Counted from the stretch's first letter, positions 43,206-52,804 are shown. The stretch is DNA of 64,000 nt from Pseudomonas nitroreducens (GCF_014204515.1 NZ_JACHLI010000028.1:1-64000); one strand, 5' to 3'. Numbers and translations: made by a program. The notes: a model not told the origin generated them from the letters alone.

Positions 43206-45386
43206 TCAGATCGCTTCGAGCTTGGCGTAGCCCATCATCAGCCACTTGCTGCCCTCGCTGTCGAAATTCACCTGCACCCGTGCCTGGGCGCCGGAGCCTT
43301 CGAAGTTGAGGATCACGCCGTCGCCGAACAGCGGGTGGCGCACCGACTGGCCGAGGCTGAACGGGGTGTCGGGCACGCCGGCGCCGGCGAACAGGTTGCC
43401 GCTGTACTGGTTGCCCGACAGCGGGCGGCTCACCGAGTTGGACAGGCGCACTTCCTGGATCAGGCTCGGCGGGATTTCGCGGACGAAGCGCGAGACCTTG
43501 TTGTAGGTCTCGCTGCCGTACAGGCGGCGGGTTTCCGCGTAGGTCATGACCAGGCGCTGCATGGCGCGGGTGATGCCGACGTAGGCCAGGCGGCGTTCTT
43601 CCTCCAGACGGCCGGGTTCTTCCAGGCTCATCTTGTGCGGGAACAGGCCTTCTTCCACGCCCGCCAGGAACACCAGCGGGAATTCCAGGCCCTTGGCGCT
43701 GTGCAGCGTCATCAGCTGCACGCTGTCCTCGAAGGCGTCGGCCTGGGTGTCGCCGGACTCCAGCGCGGTGTGGTCGAGGAAGGCCACCAGCGGCGGGGTG
43801 TCCTCGTCGTCCGGGGTCTCGAAGGCGCGGGCGGCGCTGACCAGTTCTTCCAGGTTCTCCACCCGGGCCTGGCCTTTCTCGCCCTTCTCTTCCTTGTGGT
43901 AGGTGATCAGGCCGGATTGCTCGATGACCACCTGGGTCATCTGGTGCAGCGGCATGCCTTCGACCTTCACCGCGAGCAGGTCGACGGTCTCCAGGAATGC
44001 GTTCAGCGCGCTGGCGGCGCGGCCGGCCACGGCCTTGGCGGCGATCACGTCGTTGATCGCGCGCCACATCGAGGTGCCGTTGTGACGTGCGGCGTTGCGG
44101 ATCGCCTCGACGGTCTTCTCGCCGATGCCGCGCGGCGGCACGTTGATCACCCGTTCCAGCGCCGCGTCATCGTCACGCAGGCGGATCAGGCGCAGGTAGG
44201 CCAGGGCGTTCTTGATCTCGGCACGTTCGAAGAAGCGCTGGCCGCCGTAGATGCGGTAGGGGATCTTCTCGCGCAGCAGCGCCTCTTCCAGCACCCGCGA
44301 CTGGGCGTTGGAGCGGTAGAGGATGGCGATTTCGCTGCGCTTGATGCCGTCCTTGCGCAGGGCATCCTCGATGGTTTCGACGATGTAGCGCGCCTCGTCG
44401 TGCTCGTTGAAGCCGGCGTAGAGGGTGATCGGCTCGCCGTCGGCGCCGTCAGTCCACAGCTCCTTGCCCAGGCGCCCGCTGTTGTTGGCGATCAGCGAGT
44501 TGGCGGCCTTCAGGATGGTGCCGGTGGAGCGGTAGTTCTGCTCCAGGCGGATGTCCTGGGCGTCGCTGAAGTCGTTGGCGAAACTCAGGATGTTCTCGAT
44601 CTTCGCGCCGCGCCAGCCGTAGATCGACTGGTCGTCGTCGCCCACCGCCATCAGGCTCTCGCCACCCTTGGCGAGGAAGCGCAGCCAGGCGTACTGCACA
44701 GCGTTGGTGTCCTGGAACTCGTCCACCAGGATGTGGCGGAAGCGCCGCTGGTAGTGCTCCAGCAGGCTCGGGCGGTTGCGCCAGAGGTCCAGCGAGCGCA
44801 GCAGCAATTCGGCGAAGTCGACCACGCCGGCACGGGCGCAGGCTTCTTCGTAGGCCTGGTAGACGCTGACCATGGTCGACAGGTACAGGTCGCCGCCGGC
44901 CTGGATGTTCTGCGGGCGGTTGCCTTCGTCCTTCTGGCCGTTGATGAACCACTGCGCCTGGCGCGGCGGCCAGCGCTGCTCGTCGAGGCCCAGTTCGCGG
45001 ACCACGCGTTTGACGATGCGCAACTGGTCGTCGCTGTCGAGGATCTGGAAGTTCTCCGGCAGCCCGGCTTCCTGCCAGTGCGCGCGCAGCAGGCGGTGCG
45101 CCAGGCCGTGGAAGGTGCCGACCCACATGCCCGCCGGGTTGATGCCCAGCAGCTGCTCGATCCGCGCGCGCATCTCGGCGGCGGCCTTGTTGGTGAAGGT
45201 CACGGCCAGGATGCTGTGCGGCGAGGCGCGCTCCACCTGGATCAGCCAGGCGATGCGGTGCACCAGCACGCGGGTCTTGCCGGACCCGGCGCCGGCGAGC
45301 ACGCGCTGGCGCCCCAGCGGCGCGGCCACGGCCTGGCGCTGCGGGTCATTGAGGGAGTTGAGCAGGAGGGAGAGGTCATCGTTCAT
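43206..45386 (-). CDS. uvrD: DNA helicase II
   Basis: 726 residues, the normal UvrD length. Superfamily 1 helicase motifs: Q/I (LNDPQRQAV, AGAGSGKTRVL), Ia (AVTFTNKAAAEM), II (HILVDEFQDTNAVQY), III (AVGDDDQSIYGWRGA), IV (EQNYRST), V (LMTLHSAKGLEF) and VI (EERRLAYVGITRAM). The C-terminal Tudor-like tail ends GSKWLMMGYAKLEAI. It unwinds DNA in nucleotide excision and mismatch repair. ATG 45386 gives the standard MNDDLSLLLNSLN. In P. aeruginosa, from memory, it also lies near the common-polysaccharide genes and a GGDEF/EAL gene. Confidence 0.95.
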   Translation of the reverse strand: MNDDLSLLLNSLNDPQRQAVAAPLGRQRVLAGAGSGKTRVLVHRIAWLIQVERASPHSILAVTFTNKAAAEMRARIEQLLGINPAGMWVGTFHGLAHRLLRAHWQEAGLPENFQILDSDDQLRIVKRVVRELGLDEQRWPPRQAQWFINGQKDEGNRPQNIQAGGDLYLSTMVSVYQAYEEACARAGVVDFAELLLRSLDLWRNRPSLLEHYQRRFRHILVDEFQDTNAVQYAWLRFLAKGGESLMAVGDDDQSIYGWRGAKIENILSFANDFSDAQDIRLEQNYRSTGTILKAANSLIANNSGRLGKELWTDGADGEPITLYAGFNEHDEARYIVETIEDALRKDGIKRSEIAILYRSNAQSRVLEEALLREKIPYRIYGGQRFFERAEIKNALAYLRLIRLRDDDAALERVINVPPRGIGEKTVEAIRNAARHNGTSMWRAINDVIAAKAVAGRAASALNAFLETVDLLAVKVEGMPLHQMTQVVIEQSGLITYHKEEKGEKGQARVENLEELVSAARAFETPDDEDTPPLVAFLDHTALESGDTQADAFEDSVQLMTLHSAKGLEFPLVFLAGVEEGLFPHKMSLEEPGRLEEERRLAYVGITRAMQRLVMTYAETRRLYGSETYNKVSRFVREIPPSLIQEVRLSNSVSRPLSGNQYSGNLFAGAGVPDTPFSLGQSVRHPLFGDGVILNFEGSGAQARVQVNFDSEGSKWLMMGYAKLEAI

Positions 45387-45561
45387 GGGGAGGCATTCTA
45401 CCGACGGGCGGTTTTCCCCGGCAAACCGGGCCGCCGTCCGGCGTCTTCCCGACGAAAGTTGGGAGGGCACGCAGCCAATTGCCATCATCCTGCTTGGGTG
45501 GGGCAACCTCCTCGGGTATGCTCCGCCGACGCCTAGGCCAGAACCTACAAGAAAAACGCCT

Positions 45562-48405
45562 ATGACCGCTTATGTAGAGCCTTCGGCGATCCCGGTGAGC
45601 CATGCCGAGATCCGCCGGCAGTACGCTCACGAAATCGCTGTCGAATGCACGCGCCTGCTCTATCAGGGCTCGCGGGTACCGACCCTGCTCATGCTGCTCA
45701 ACGGCCTGGCCTGCGCCGGCCTGCTGTGGGACTACGTGCAGCCGGGGCTGCTGGCCGGCTGGCTGGTGTGGCTGGTGTTGCTGGCCGTGCTGCGGCTGAT
45801 CCAGGTGTCCGCCTTCAATGCCGCCACCGTCGAACGCCAGGCCAGCCCGCACTGGCAGCGCACCTTCCTGTTCGGCGCCGGTGCCTCGGGCCTGACCCTG
45901 GCCTTTGCCGCCATCGCCCTGGTGCCGCCGGATGCCTTCCTCCAGCAGTCCCTGGTATTCGGCCTGATCGCCGCGGCCATTCTTTCCGCCAGCGTCGCCT
46001 ACGCGGTCAGCCTGCCCGCCTTCCTCACCTTCGCTCTGCCGTGCCTGTTCCCCTCCATTGCCTATTTATTGATCAGCGATAACCCGTTGCAGCAAGGCTG
46101 GGGCGTGCTCGGGGTGATCCTGCTGGCCGCGCTGCTGGTGGTGGCCTGGCAGATTCACCGGGTGGTTCACATTGGCCTGCTGCGGCGCTTCCAGGCCCAG
46201 GCGCTGGTGGCCCACCTGGAGCGGGCCAAGGCGCAGACCGAGGCGCTGAACCAGGACCTGGAACGCGAAGTCGACCAGCGCCGCCGCGCCGAGCGCGAAC
46301 TCTGCCGCGCCCGCGATGCCCTGCAGGAGCGGGTCGAGGCGGGCAGCGCACAGCTCAGCCACACCGAGGCGCGCCTGGCCCTGGCGCTGGAGGCCAGCGA
46401 GCTGGGCCTGTGGGACTGGAACCTGCTGACCGACGAGGTGCACCACTCGCACCTCGAAGAAATCTTCGGGCTGACCCAGGCGGCGGTGAAAACCGTGCGC
46501 AACGACCTGCGCCCGCGCCTGCACCCGGACGACCTGCCGTTGCTGCGTCGCGCGCTGGTGGAGCACCTCAAGGGCCGCACCGACGGCTACCGCATCGAAT
46601 ACCGCGTGCGTCACGCCGCTGGCCACTGGGTCTGGGTGGAAGACCGTGGCCGGGTGATGGAGCGCGATGGCCAGGGACAGGTCACGCGCATGGTCGGCAC
46701 CCGCGCCGATATCTCGCCGCGCAAGCTGCGCGAGGAAGAGCAGCGCCTGGCCGCCACGGTGTTCGAGGCGGCCAGCGAAGGCATCATCATCCTCGACCCG
46801 GATTACCGGCTGATCGCCATCAACGAGGCCTTCACCTCGCTGACCGGGTACCGCCGCGACGAGCTGCTCGGGCACAACGTGGCGCGGCTGATGGGCTCGG
46901 CGGAAAGCCTGCGGCGCTACCAGTCGATCCGCACCGAGCTGGAACGCCAGGGCACCTGGCAGGGCGAGCTGATCGAGACGCGCAAGAATGGCGAGCTGTA
47001 TCCACAGTGGCTGCAGCTCAACGTGGTGCGCGACAGCCGCGGGCAGGTCGCCCATGTGGTCGGTTTCTTCGCCGACCTCACCGCGCGCCGCGATGCCGAG
47101 GAACGGCTGCGCTACCTGTCGCACTACGACGAACTCACCGGCCTGGCCAACCGCACGCTGTTCAAGGAGCGCCTGCACGAGGCCAGCCAGCGCGCGCGCC
47201 AGGAAGGCCGCACGGCGGCGCTGCTGCTGATCGACCTGGACCGCTTCAAGCTGCTCAACGACAGCCTCGGCCACGAGGTTGCCGACCAGTTGCTGCGGCA
47301 GATGTCGCGGCGCATGACCCAGACGGTGCCCGAGGCCGACACCATCGCCCGGCTGTCCGGCGACGAATTCGCCGTGCTGATCGACTCCTACGCCAGCCTC
47401 GCCGCGCTGGCGCGGCTGTCCAGCCGGCTGCTGGCCAAGCTGCGCACGCCGATGACCGTGGGCGGCCACGAGCTGGTGGTCAGCGCCTCGGTGGGCATCA
47501 GCCTGCTGCCGGAGAACGCCTGGGAAATCTCCGCGCTGATGAGCCAGGCGAACATGGCCATGCAGCACGCCAAGCACCTGGGCGGGAATACCTTCCAGTT
47601 CTTCACCGACAACCTGCAGGCCTGCACCCTGGAGCGCCTGCAGCTGGAAACCCGGCTGCGCAAGGCCATCGACGAAGGCCAGCTGGACGTGCATTACCAG
47701 CCCAAGCTGAACCTCGCCAACGAACGTCTGGACAGCGCCGAGGCGCTGGTGCGCTGGCATCACCCGGAGATGGGCATGGTGCCGCCCGGCGATTTCATCG
47801 GCCTCGCCGAGGAAACCGGGCTGATCGGCGCCATCGGCGAGTTCGTCCTGCGCCGCGCCTGCCAGCAGGCCCGCGCGTGGCAGAAACAGGGGCGCGAGCT
47901 GCGGGTCTCGGTGAACCTCTCGGTACACCAGCTGCGCACCGGCAACCTGGTCGACCTGGTGCGTACCGTGCTGGAGGACAGCGGCCTGCCGCCGCACCTG
48001 CTGGAGCTGGAACTCACCGAAAGCCAGCTGCTGGACAACGTCGAGAGCGTCACCGCGACTTTCCGCCAATTGCGCGAGATGGGCGTGAAACTGGCCATCG
48101 ACGACTTCGGCACCGGCTATTCCTCGCTCAGCTACCTCAAGCGCTTCCCGGTGGACTACGTGAAGATCGACCAGACCTTCATCCGCGACCTGTCCGAACG
48201 CGGCGAAGACGCGGCCATTACCCGGGCGATCATCGCCATGGCGCACAGCCTGGAGCTGAAGGTGGTGGCCGAGGGCGTCGAGCACACCGAGCAGCTGCGC
48301 TTCCTGCGCGCCCACGGTTGCGACGAGATCCAGGGCTACCTGATCAGCCAGCCGCTGCCGGCGCAGAAGTGCCTGGCGCTGCTGGAGCGCAGCGACCGGC
48401 ACTGA
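45562..48405 (+). CDS. Membrane PAS-GGDEF-EAL cyclic-di-GMP protein
   Basis: 947 residues. Five to six N-terminal membrane segments (to about residue 205), a coiled coil, two PAS domains (about 260-380 and 395-510), GGDEF, EAL. The signature loop reads SGDEF (residues 599-603), and the inhibitory-site Arg is replaced (PEADTIARLSGDEF). The EAL domain looks complete: EALVRWHHPEMG (727 onward), IDDFGTGYSSLSYLKRFPV and VVAEGVEH. It should act mainly as a c-di-GMP phosphodiesterase, with the GGDEF domain possibly cyclising GTP weakly or sensing it. Divergent from uvrD. Confidence 0.88.
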   Translation: MTAYVEPSAIPVSHAEIRRQYAHEIAVECTRLLYQGSRVPTLLMLLNGLACAGLLWDYVQPGLLAGWLVWLVLLAVLRLIQVSAFNAATVERQASPHWQRTFLFGAGASGLTLAFAAIALVPPDAFLQQSLVFGLIAAAILSASVAYAVSLPAFLTFALPCLFPSIAYLLISDNPLQQGWGVLGVILLAALLVVAWQIHRVVHIGLLRRFQAQALVAHLERAKAQTEALNQDLEREVDQRRRAERELCRARDALQERVEAGSAQLSHTEARLALALEASELGLWDWNLLTDEVHHSHLEEIFGLTQAAVKTVRNDLRPRLHPDDLPLLRRALVEHLKGRTDGYRIEYRVRHAAGHWVWVEDRGRVMERDGQGQVTRMVGTRADISPRKLREEEQRLAATVFEAASEGIIILDPDYRLIAINEAFTSLTGYRRDELLGHNVARLMGSAESLRRYQSIRTELERQGTWQGELIETRKNGELYPQWLQLNVVRDSRGQVAHVVGFFADLTARRDAEERLRYLSHYDELTGLANRTLFKERLHEASQRARQEGRTAALLLIDLDRFKLLNDSLGHEVADQLLRQMSRRMTQTVPEADTIARLSGDEFAVLIDSYASLAALARLSSRLLAKLRTPMTVGGHELVVSASVGISLLPENAWEISALMSQANMAMQHAKHLGGNTFQFFTDNLQACTLERLQLETRLRKAIDEGQLDVHYQPKLNLANERLDSAEALVRWHHPEMGMVPPGDFIGLAEETGLIGAIGEFVLRRACQQARAWQKQGRELRVSVNLSVHQLRTGNLVDLVRTVLEDSGLPPHLLELELTESQLLDNVESVTATFRQLREMGVKLAIDDFGTGYSSLSYLKRFPVDYVKIDQTFIRDLSERGEDAAITRAIIAMAHSLELKVVAEGVEHTEQLRFLRAHGCDEIQGYLISQPLPAQKCLALLERSDRH

Positions 48406-48429
48406 GCGCGCCGGCCGCACGGAGGGGCG

Positions 48430-48738
48430 TTACTTGAGGGTGACGATCCATTCGGCGAGGGTTTTGGCTTCCTCCTCGCTGACGGTGCGGTTGGCCGGCA
48501 TCGGGATCGGACCCCAGACGTCCTTGCTGCCGGTGAGGATGCTGTGCTGGATATGCGCCGCACCCTCGGCGCCGTACTTGGCCGCGACCTCGTGGAACGC
48601 CGGGCCGACCAGCTTCTTGTCCACCGCATGGCAGGCCACGCAGGCCTTGGCCTTGAACAGCTCTTCGGCGCTGCTGGCCAGCGCCGTCGTCTGGACCAGC
48701 ATGCCGCCCAGCAGCAGGGCAACCAGGGCTTTGTTCAT
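48430..48738 (-). CDS. nirM: Cytochrome c551
   Basis: 102 residues. Signal peptide ending near TALASSAEE, heme motif KACVACHAVDKKLVGPAF, and the Met ligand in WGPIPMPAN. It carries electrons in the periplasm from the bc1 complex to nitrite reductase. Usually nirM is in the nirS operon; here nirS is absent and the next genes to the left are unrelated. A Dnr box 106 bp upstream with TAGAAT at 48815-48820 forms its promoter. It may donate electrons to NirK. Confidence 0.88.
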   Translation of the reverse strand: MNKALVALLLGGMLVQTTALASSAEELFKAKACVACHAVDKKLVGPAFHEVAAKYGAEGAAHIQHSILTGSKDVWGPIPMPANRTVSEEEAKTLAEWIVTLK

Positions 48739-48843
48739 CACCGCTCTCCTCACAGGCTTGGCGCATCGAGGCGCCGCTTGGTATGCGCCGGCTTCCCGCC
48801 CGGCTTCTGTGGCGATTCTAGGAGCGCCTCCGACGCCCCTGGC

Positions 48844-48857
48844 TTGATGGCAATCAA
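48844..48857. promoter_or_regulatory. Dnr/Anr box between nirM and nirQ
   Basis: TTGATGGCAATCAA, a full match to TTGAT-N4-ATCAA. Centre-to-centre distance to the minus-strand hexamer TAGAAT (48815-48820) is 33 bp, so it fits class II activation of nirM. Toward nirQ no good -10 exists at that distance. Confidence 0.88.
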
Positions 48858-48938
48858 GAACTCGTTGCGCCGCGCTTGAGGAGGGTGGCGTGGCTGATTA
48901 GCTTGCCTACCGAAACTTCCTACAGAGAAATCCTCGCC

Positions 48939-49736
48939 ATGAACGCCCCCGCCCAGCCCATCGAGCCGCTCTTCTACCAGGCGACCGGCGACGAGGTGGC
49001 GCTGTTCACCCACGCCTGCGCCCTGGGCATGCCGGTGCTGATCAAGGGCCCCACCGGGTGCGGCAAGACCCGCTTCGTCCAGCACATGGCGCAGCGCCTG
49101 AACCTGCCGCTGTATACCGTGGCCTGCCATGACGACCTGTCGGCGGCGGATCTGGTCGGCCGTCACCTGATCGGCAGCGACGGCACCTGGTGGCAGGACG
49201 GCCCGCTGACCCGCGCAGTGCGCGAAGGTGGCATCTGCTACCTGGACGAGGTGGTGGAGGCGCGGCAGGACACGGTGGTGGTGCTGCACCCGCTGGCGGA
49301 CGATCGCCGCGAGCTGTTCATCGAGCGTACCGGCGAAGCCCTGCTGGCGCCGCCGGGCTTCATGCTGGTGGTGTCCTATAACCCCGGCTATCAGAACCTG
49401 CTGAAGGGCATGAAGCCCAGTACGCGCCAGCGCTTCCTCGCCCTGCATTTCGATTACCCGACGCCGGACGTGGAAGCCGCAATCATCGCCCGCGAGGCCG
49501 GGGTTTCGGTCGAGCTGGCGCAGCGCCTGGCGCAATTGGGCGTGGCCCTGCGCCGGCTGGGTCGGCAGGAGCTGGAAGAGGTCTGCTCGACGCGCCTGCT
49601 GGTGCTGACCGCGCGCCTGCTGCAGGCCGGCGTGGCACCGCGCGACGCCTGCCGCGCCGGGCTTGCCGAGCCGCTGTCGGATGACGCGGCCACGGTCGCC
49701 GCGCTGATGGACCTGGTCGATGTCCACTTCGCCTGA
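48939..49736 (+). CDS. nirQ: NirQ/NorQ MoxR-type AAA+ ATPase
   Basis: 265 residues. Walker A is IKGPTGCGKTRFVQHMA and Walker B GGICYLDEVVEA; sensor region VVSYNPGYQNLLKGMKPSTR. With NorD it acts as a chaperone that activates NO reductase, probably by iron insertion. The frame is open upstream, but ATG 48939 gives MNAPAQPIEPLFYQATGDEV. The norE gene begins 17 bp inside its 3' end. The order nirQ-norE-norF-norCB-norD groups NO reductase and its activation factors. Confidence 0.92.
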   Translation: MNAPAQPIEPLFYQATGDEVALFTHACALGMPVLIKGPTGCGKTRFVQHMAQRLNLPLYTVACHDDLSAADLVGRHLIGSDGTWWQDGPLTRAVREGGICYLDEVVEARQDTVVVLHPLADDRRELFIERTGEALLAPPGFMLVVSYNPGYQNLLKGMKPSTRQRFLALHFDYPTPDVEAAIIAREAGVSVELAQRLAQLGVALRRLGRQELEEVCSTRLLVLTARLLQAGVAPRDACRAGLAEPLSDDAATVAALMDLVDVHFA

Positions 49737-50313
49737 GGCGGACTTTGCAGCCCGGCGCCTGCCGGGCGACCTGGCGATGTGGCTGTTCATCCTCGCCGAG
49801 CTGACCGTCTTCGCCATCCTCCTCATCGTCTTTGCCGTGACCCAGCGCCTGGACGTCGAAGGCTTTCGCGCCGGGCGCGCGCAGCTGGACCTGTCCACCG
49901 CCCTGGCGTTGACCCTGACCCTGCTCACTGCCGGCTTCTGCGTCGCGCTGGCGGTGGAGCAGGTGCGCCACGGCCGCCCACGCCGCGCCGCCGTTCTGCT
50001 GGGCGTTGCCGTGTTGCTGGGTCTGGCCCACGTGCTGCTCAAGTCCGGCGAATACCAGCACCTCGCCGCGCGCGGGCTGGACCTGGAGTACAGCACCTTC
50101 TTCACCCTGTTCTGGCTGATCACCGGCTTCCACTTCCTGCACGTGCTGCTGGGGCTGGTGATCCTCGGCTGGATGGCCCTGCGCTGCCTGCGCGGTGCCT
50201 ACCGCCGTGACACCCTGGGCGGGCTGGAGTCCGGCGCGCTCTATTGGCATATGGTCGATCTGGTCTGGGTGGTGCTGTTTCCGCTGGTCTACGTGCTGGC
50301 GCCGGGCCTGTGA
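49720..50313 (+). CDS. norE: NorE, cytochrome oxidase subunit III-like protein
   Basis: 197 residues, five membrane segments, heme-copper oxidase subunit III family (ADFAARRLPGDLAMWLFILA, HFLHVLLGLVILGWMALRC, ending WHMVDLVWVVLFPLVYVL). Called nirO in P. aeruginosa. Not a catalytic subunit; it supports full NO reductase activity in denitrifiers. It overlaps nirQ by 17 bp and norF by 4 bp. Confidence 0.88.
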   Translation: MSTSPEADFAARRLPGDLAMWLFILAELTVFAILLIVFAVTQRLDVEGFRAGRAQLDLSTALALTLTLLTAGFCVALAVEQVRHGRPRRAAVLLGVAVLLGLAHVLLKSGEYQHLAARGLDLEYSTFFTLFWLITGFHFLHVLLGLVILGWMALRCLRGAYRRDTLGGLESGALYWHMVDLVWVVLFPLVYVLAPGL

Positions 50314-50558
50314 GGACGCTGCTGCTGGCCTGGCTAGCGCTGTTGCCGATGTCGGTAGCGGCGGTGTGGCTGGGGCATCGCGAGTCCGCTGCGCTGGTCG
50401 CGGTTGCGGCGATTCTCCTGCTCGGGCTGGGCAAGGCCTGGATCATCGCGCTGCGCTTCATGGAGCTCAGCCACGGCCCGCGGTTGTGGCAATTGCTGCT
50501 GCTCGGCTGGCCGCTGGTGCTCACCGGGGTGATCCTGGCCTTGCACGCAACTACCTGA
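50310..50558 (+). CDS. norF: NorF-like small membrane protein
   Basis: 82 residues from a GTG at 50310 that overlaps the norE stop (GTGA). Two to three hydrophobic segments (LLLAWLALLPMSVAA, LLLLGWPLVLTGVILAL) and the conserved-looking IALRFMELSHGPRLW in the middle. It corresponds to nirP/norF. The partner of NorE; its exact role is not known. Confidence 0.82.
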   Translation: MRTLLLAWLALLPMSVAAVWLGHRESAALVAVAAILLLGLGKAWIIALRFMELSHGPRLWQLLLLGWPLVLTGVILALHATT

Positions 50559-50600
50559 TTTTTATCTGGAAAAATACCTGACTGGAAGCATTGGTCTTTC

Positions 50601-50614
50601 TTGATTGCCATCAA
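50601..50614. promoter_or_regulatory. Dnr box upstream of norCB
   Basis: TTGATTGCCATCAA, a full consensus match. The -10 hexamer TACAAT (50638-50643) is 33 bp away centre to centre, which puts the box near -41.5. Confidence 0.92.
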
Positions 50615-50671
50615 GCGAGACGTCCTAGGACGCTTCCTACAATGGCGCCGACCGTGACCTAGGAGGGCCCC

Positions 50672-51112
50672 ATGTCAGAGACATTTACCAAAGGGATGGC
50701 GAGGAACATCTACCTGGGAGGAGGCGTTTTCTTCTTCCTGGTGTTCCTCGCGCTGACCTATCACACCGAAACCACCTTCCCCAAGCGCACCAACCAGAGT
50801 GAGCTCACCGAATCGGTGGTGCGCGGCAAGCTGGTGTGGGAGCAGAACAACTGCGTGGGTTGCCACTCGATCCTCGGCGAAGGCGCCTACTTCGCGCCGG
50901 AGCTGGGCAACGTCGCCATCCGCCGTGGCGGCGACGCGGCCTTCGGCAGCTTCCTTGCCGCCTGGATGAAGATGCAGCCACTGGGCGTGCCCGGTCGCCG
51001 GCAGATGCCGCAGTTCCACCTGAGCGACCAGGAGGTCAGCGACCTCGCGGCGTTCCTGCTGTGGACCTCGAAGATCGACACCAACCAATGGCCGCCGAAC
51101 AAGGAGGGTTGA
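50672..51112 (+). CDS. norC: Nitric oxide reductase subunit C
   Basis: 146 residues. An uncleaved N-terminal membrane anchor (IYLGGGVFFFLVFLALTY) holds a periplasmic cytochrome c domain with heme motif NNCVGCHSILGEGAYFAP and a Met ligand likely in PGRRQMPQFHLS. It takes electrons from cytochrome c551 or azurin and passes them to NorB. The ribosome binding site AGGAGGG is strong. norB follows after 2 bp. Confidence 0.95.
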   Translation: MSETFTKGMARNIYLGGGVFFFLVFLALTYHTETTFPKRTNQSELTESVVRGKLVWEQNNCVGCHSILGEGAYFAPELGNVAIRRGGDAAFGSFLAAWMKMQPLGVPGRRQMPQFHLSDQEVSDLAAFLLWTSKIDTNQWPPNKEG

Positions 51113-51114
51113 GC

Positions 51115-52539
51115 ATGAACCCGGGCAATCCCTATCTGAAATTCGCTTCGCAGTCGGTGGCCAAGCCGTACTTCGTGTTCGCCCTGATGCTCTTCGTCGG
51201 GCAGATCGTCTTCGGCCTGGTCATGGGCCTGCAGTACGTGGTCGGTGACTTCCTGTTCCCGGCGATCCCCTTCAACGTCGCGCGGATGGTGCACACCAAC
51301 CTGCTGATCGTCTGGCTGCTGTTCGCCTTCATGGGCGCGGCGTACTACCTGATCCCCGAGGAGGCCGACCGCGAGCTGTACAGCCCGAAACTGGCCATCG
51401 TGCTGTTCTGGGTGTTCGCCATCGCCGGCGTGCTGACCATCCTCGGCTACCTGCTGGTGCCTTACGCGGGCCTGGCGAAGCTGACCCACAACGAGCTGCT
51501 GCCGACCATGGGCCGGGAGTTCCTCGAACAGCCGACCATCACCAAGATGGGCATCGTGGTGGTGGCGCTGGGCTTCCTGTTCAACATTGGCATGACCATG
51601 CTGAAAGGCCGCAAGACCGCCGTCAGCGTGGTGATGATGACTGGGCTGGTTGGCCTGGCGGTGTTCTTCCTGTTTTCCTTCTATAACCCGGAGAACCTTG
51701 CGCGCGACAAGTACTACTGGTGGTGGGTCGTGCACCTGTGGGTGGAAGGCGTGTGGGAACTGATCATGGGCGCGATGCTGGCGTTCGTGCTGATCAAGAT
51801 CACCGGCGTCGACCGCGAGGTCGTGGAAAAATGGCTCTACGTGATCATCGCCATGGCCCTGATCACCGGCATCATCGGCACCGGCCACCACTTCTTCTGG
51901 ATCGGCGCGCCGCAGGTCTGGCTGTGGCTCGGCTCGATCTTCTCGGCGCTGGAACCGCTGCCGTTCTTCGCCATGGTGCTGTTCGCCTTCAACATGGTGA
52001 ACCGCCGCCGCCGCGAGCACCCGAACAAGGCCGCCGCGCTGTGGGCCCTGGGCACCACCGTGACTGCGTTCCTCGGTGCCGGCGTGTGGGGCTTCCTGCA
52101 CACCCTGGCGCCGGTGAACTACTACACCCATGGCTCGCAGCTCACCGCCGCCCACGGCCACCTGGCCTTCTACGGCGCCTACGCGATGATCGTGATGACC
52201 ATGATCAGCTACGCCATGCCGCGCCTGCGGGGCATCGGCGAAGCGCCGGACGCCCGCGCGCAGAGCCTGGAGATCTGGGGCTTCTGGCTGATGACCATCT
52301 CCATGCTGCTGATCACCCTGATGCTCACCGCCGCCGGCATCGTCCAGGTCTGGCTGCAACGCATGCCCGCCGATGGCGCCGCCATGCCGTTCATGGCCAC
52401 GGTGGACCAGCTGAAGGTGTTCTTCTGGCTGCGCCTGTATTCGGGGGTCGGCTTCTTCATCGGGCTGATCTGCTACCTGCTGAGCTTCCGCCAGCGCGGT
52501 CGCGTGGCTGTTGCCTCGGGCGCGGCGCAGGTGGGCTGA
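51115..52539 (+). CDS. norB: Nitric oxide reductase subunit B
   Basis: 474 residues, twelve membrane segments, heme-copper oxidase family. Heme b and b3 and FeB ligands lie in ARMVHTNLLIVWLLFAFMG, VVHLWVEGVWELIMGA (HxxVEGVWE), IIGTGHHFFWIGAP and GSQLTAAHGHLAFYGAYAM. The Glu of VEGVWE is typical of cNOR. It reduces 2 NO to N2O. Standard cNOR length, not a quinol-type qNOR. Transcribed with norC from the Dnr-controlled promoter. Confidence 0.96.
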   Translation: MNPGNPYLKFASQSVAKPYFVFALMLFVGQIVFGLVMGLQYVVGDFLFPAIPFNVARMVHTNLLIVWLLFAFMGAAYYLIPEEADRELYSPKLAIVLFWVFAIAGVLTILGYLLVPYAGLAKLTHNELLPTMGREFLEQPTITKMGIVVVALGFLFNIGMTMLKGRKTAVSVVMMTGLVGLAVFFLFSFYNPENLARDKYYWWWVVHLWVEGVWELIMGAMLAFVLIKITGVDREVVEKWLYVIIAMALITGIIGTGHHFFWIGAPQVWLWLGSIFSALEPLPFFAMVLFAFNMVNRRRREHPNKAAALWALGTTVTAFLGAGVWGFLHTLAPVNYYTHGSQLTAAHGHLAFYGAYAMIVMTMISYAMPRLRGIGEAPDARAQSLEIWGFWLMTISMLLITLMLTAAGIVQVWLQRMPADGAAMPFMATVDQLKVFFWLRLYSGVGFFIGLICYLLSFRQRGRVAVASGAAQVG

Positions 52540-52629
52540 TCGGGGTCGGTCAATCGGGCCCGTTCGCTTTGCGGCGGGCCTTTTCGCAGGTTGCAGGATG
52601 ACTCTGGACCATCCGCTGGCGTGGACTAC

Positions 52630-52741
52630 TCCCTCTCCCTTTGGAGCGGGGCGCGCAGCCAGGGCGGGGGTGAGGGCCGCGCCCAGCGCCGGAGCTCCCG
52701 GTAGCACCCTCACCCTAACCCTCTCCCAGAGGGAGAGGGGA
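52630..52741. repeat. Type B repeat pair with a 14-nt insert, between norB and norD
   Basis: The left unit carries CGGGGCGCGCAGCC at 52647-52660; removing it restores TTTGGAGAGGGCGGGGGTGA. The array occupies the 265-bp norB-norD gap and could reduce read-through into norD. Confidence 0.78.
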
Positions 52742-52804
52742 CTGGCCTGGAGCGGAGTTCAGCATCGGGCCTCTCCTGTTTCTCCTTCCATTCGCGGAGC
52801 CCCC

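Noticed and set aside
48876..48938. Upstream extension of nirQ
   Set aside because: The extra residues are not like NirQ proteins, and the region lies between the Dnr box and the good start at 48939.
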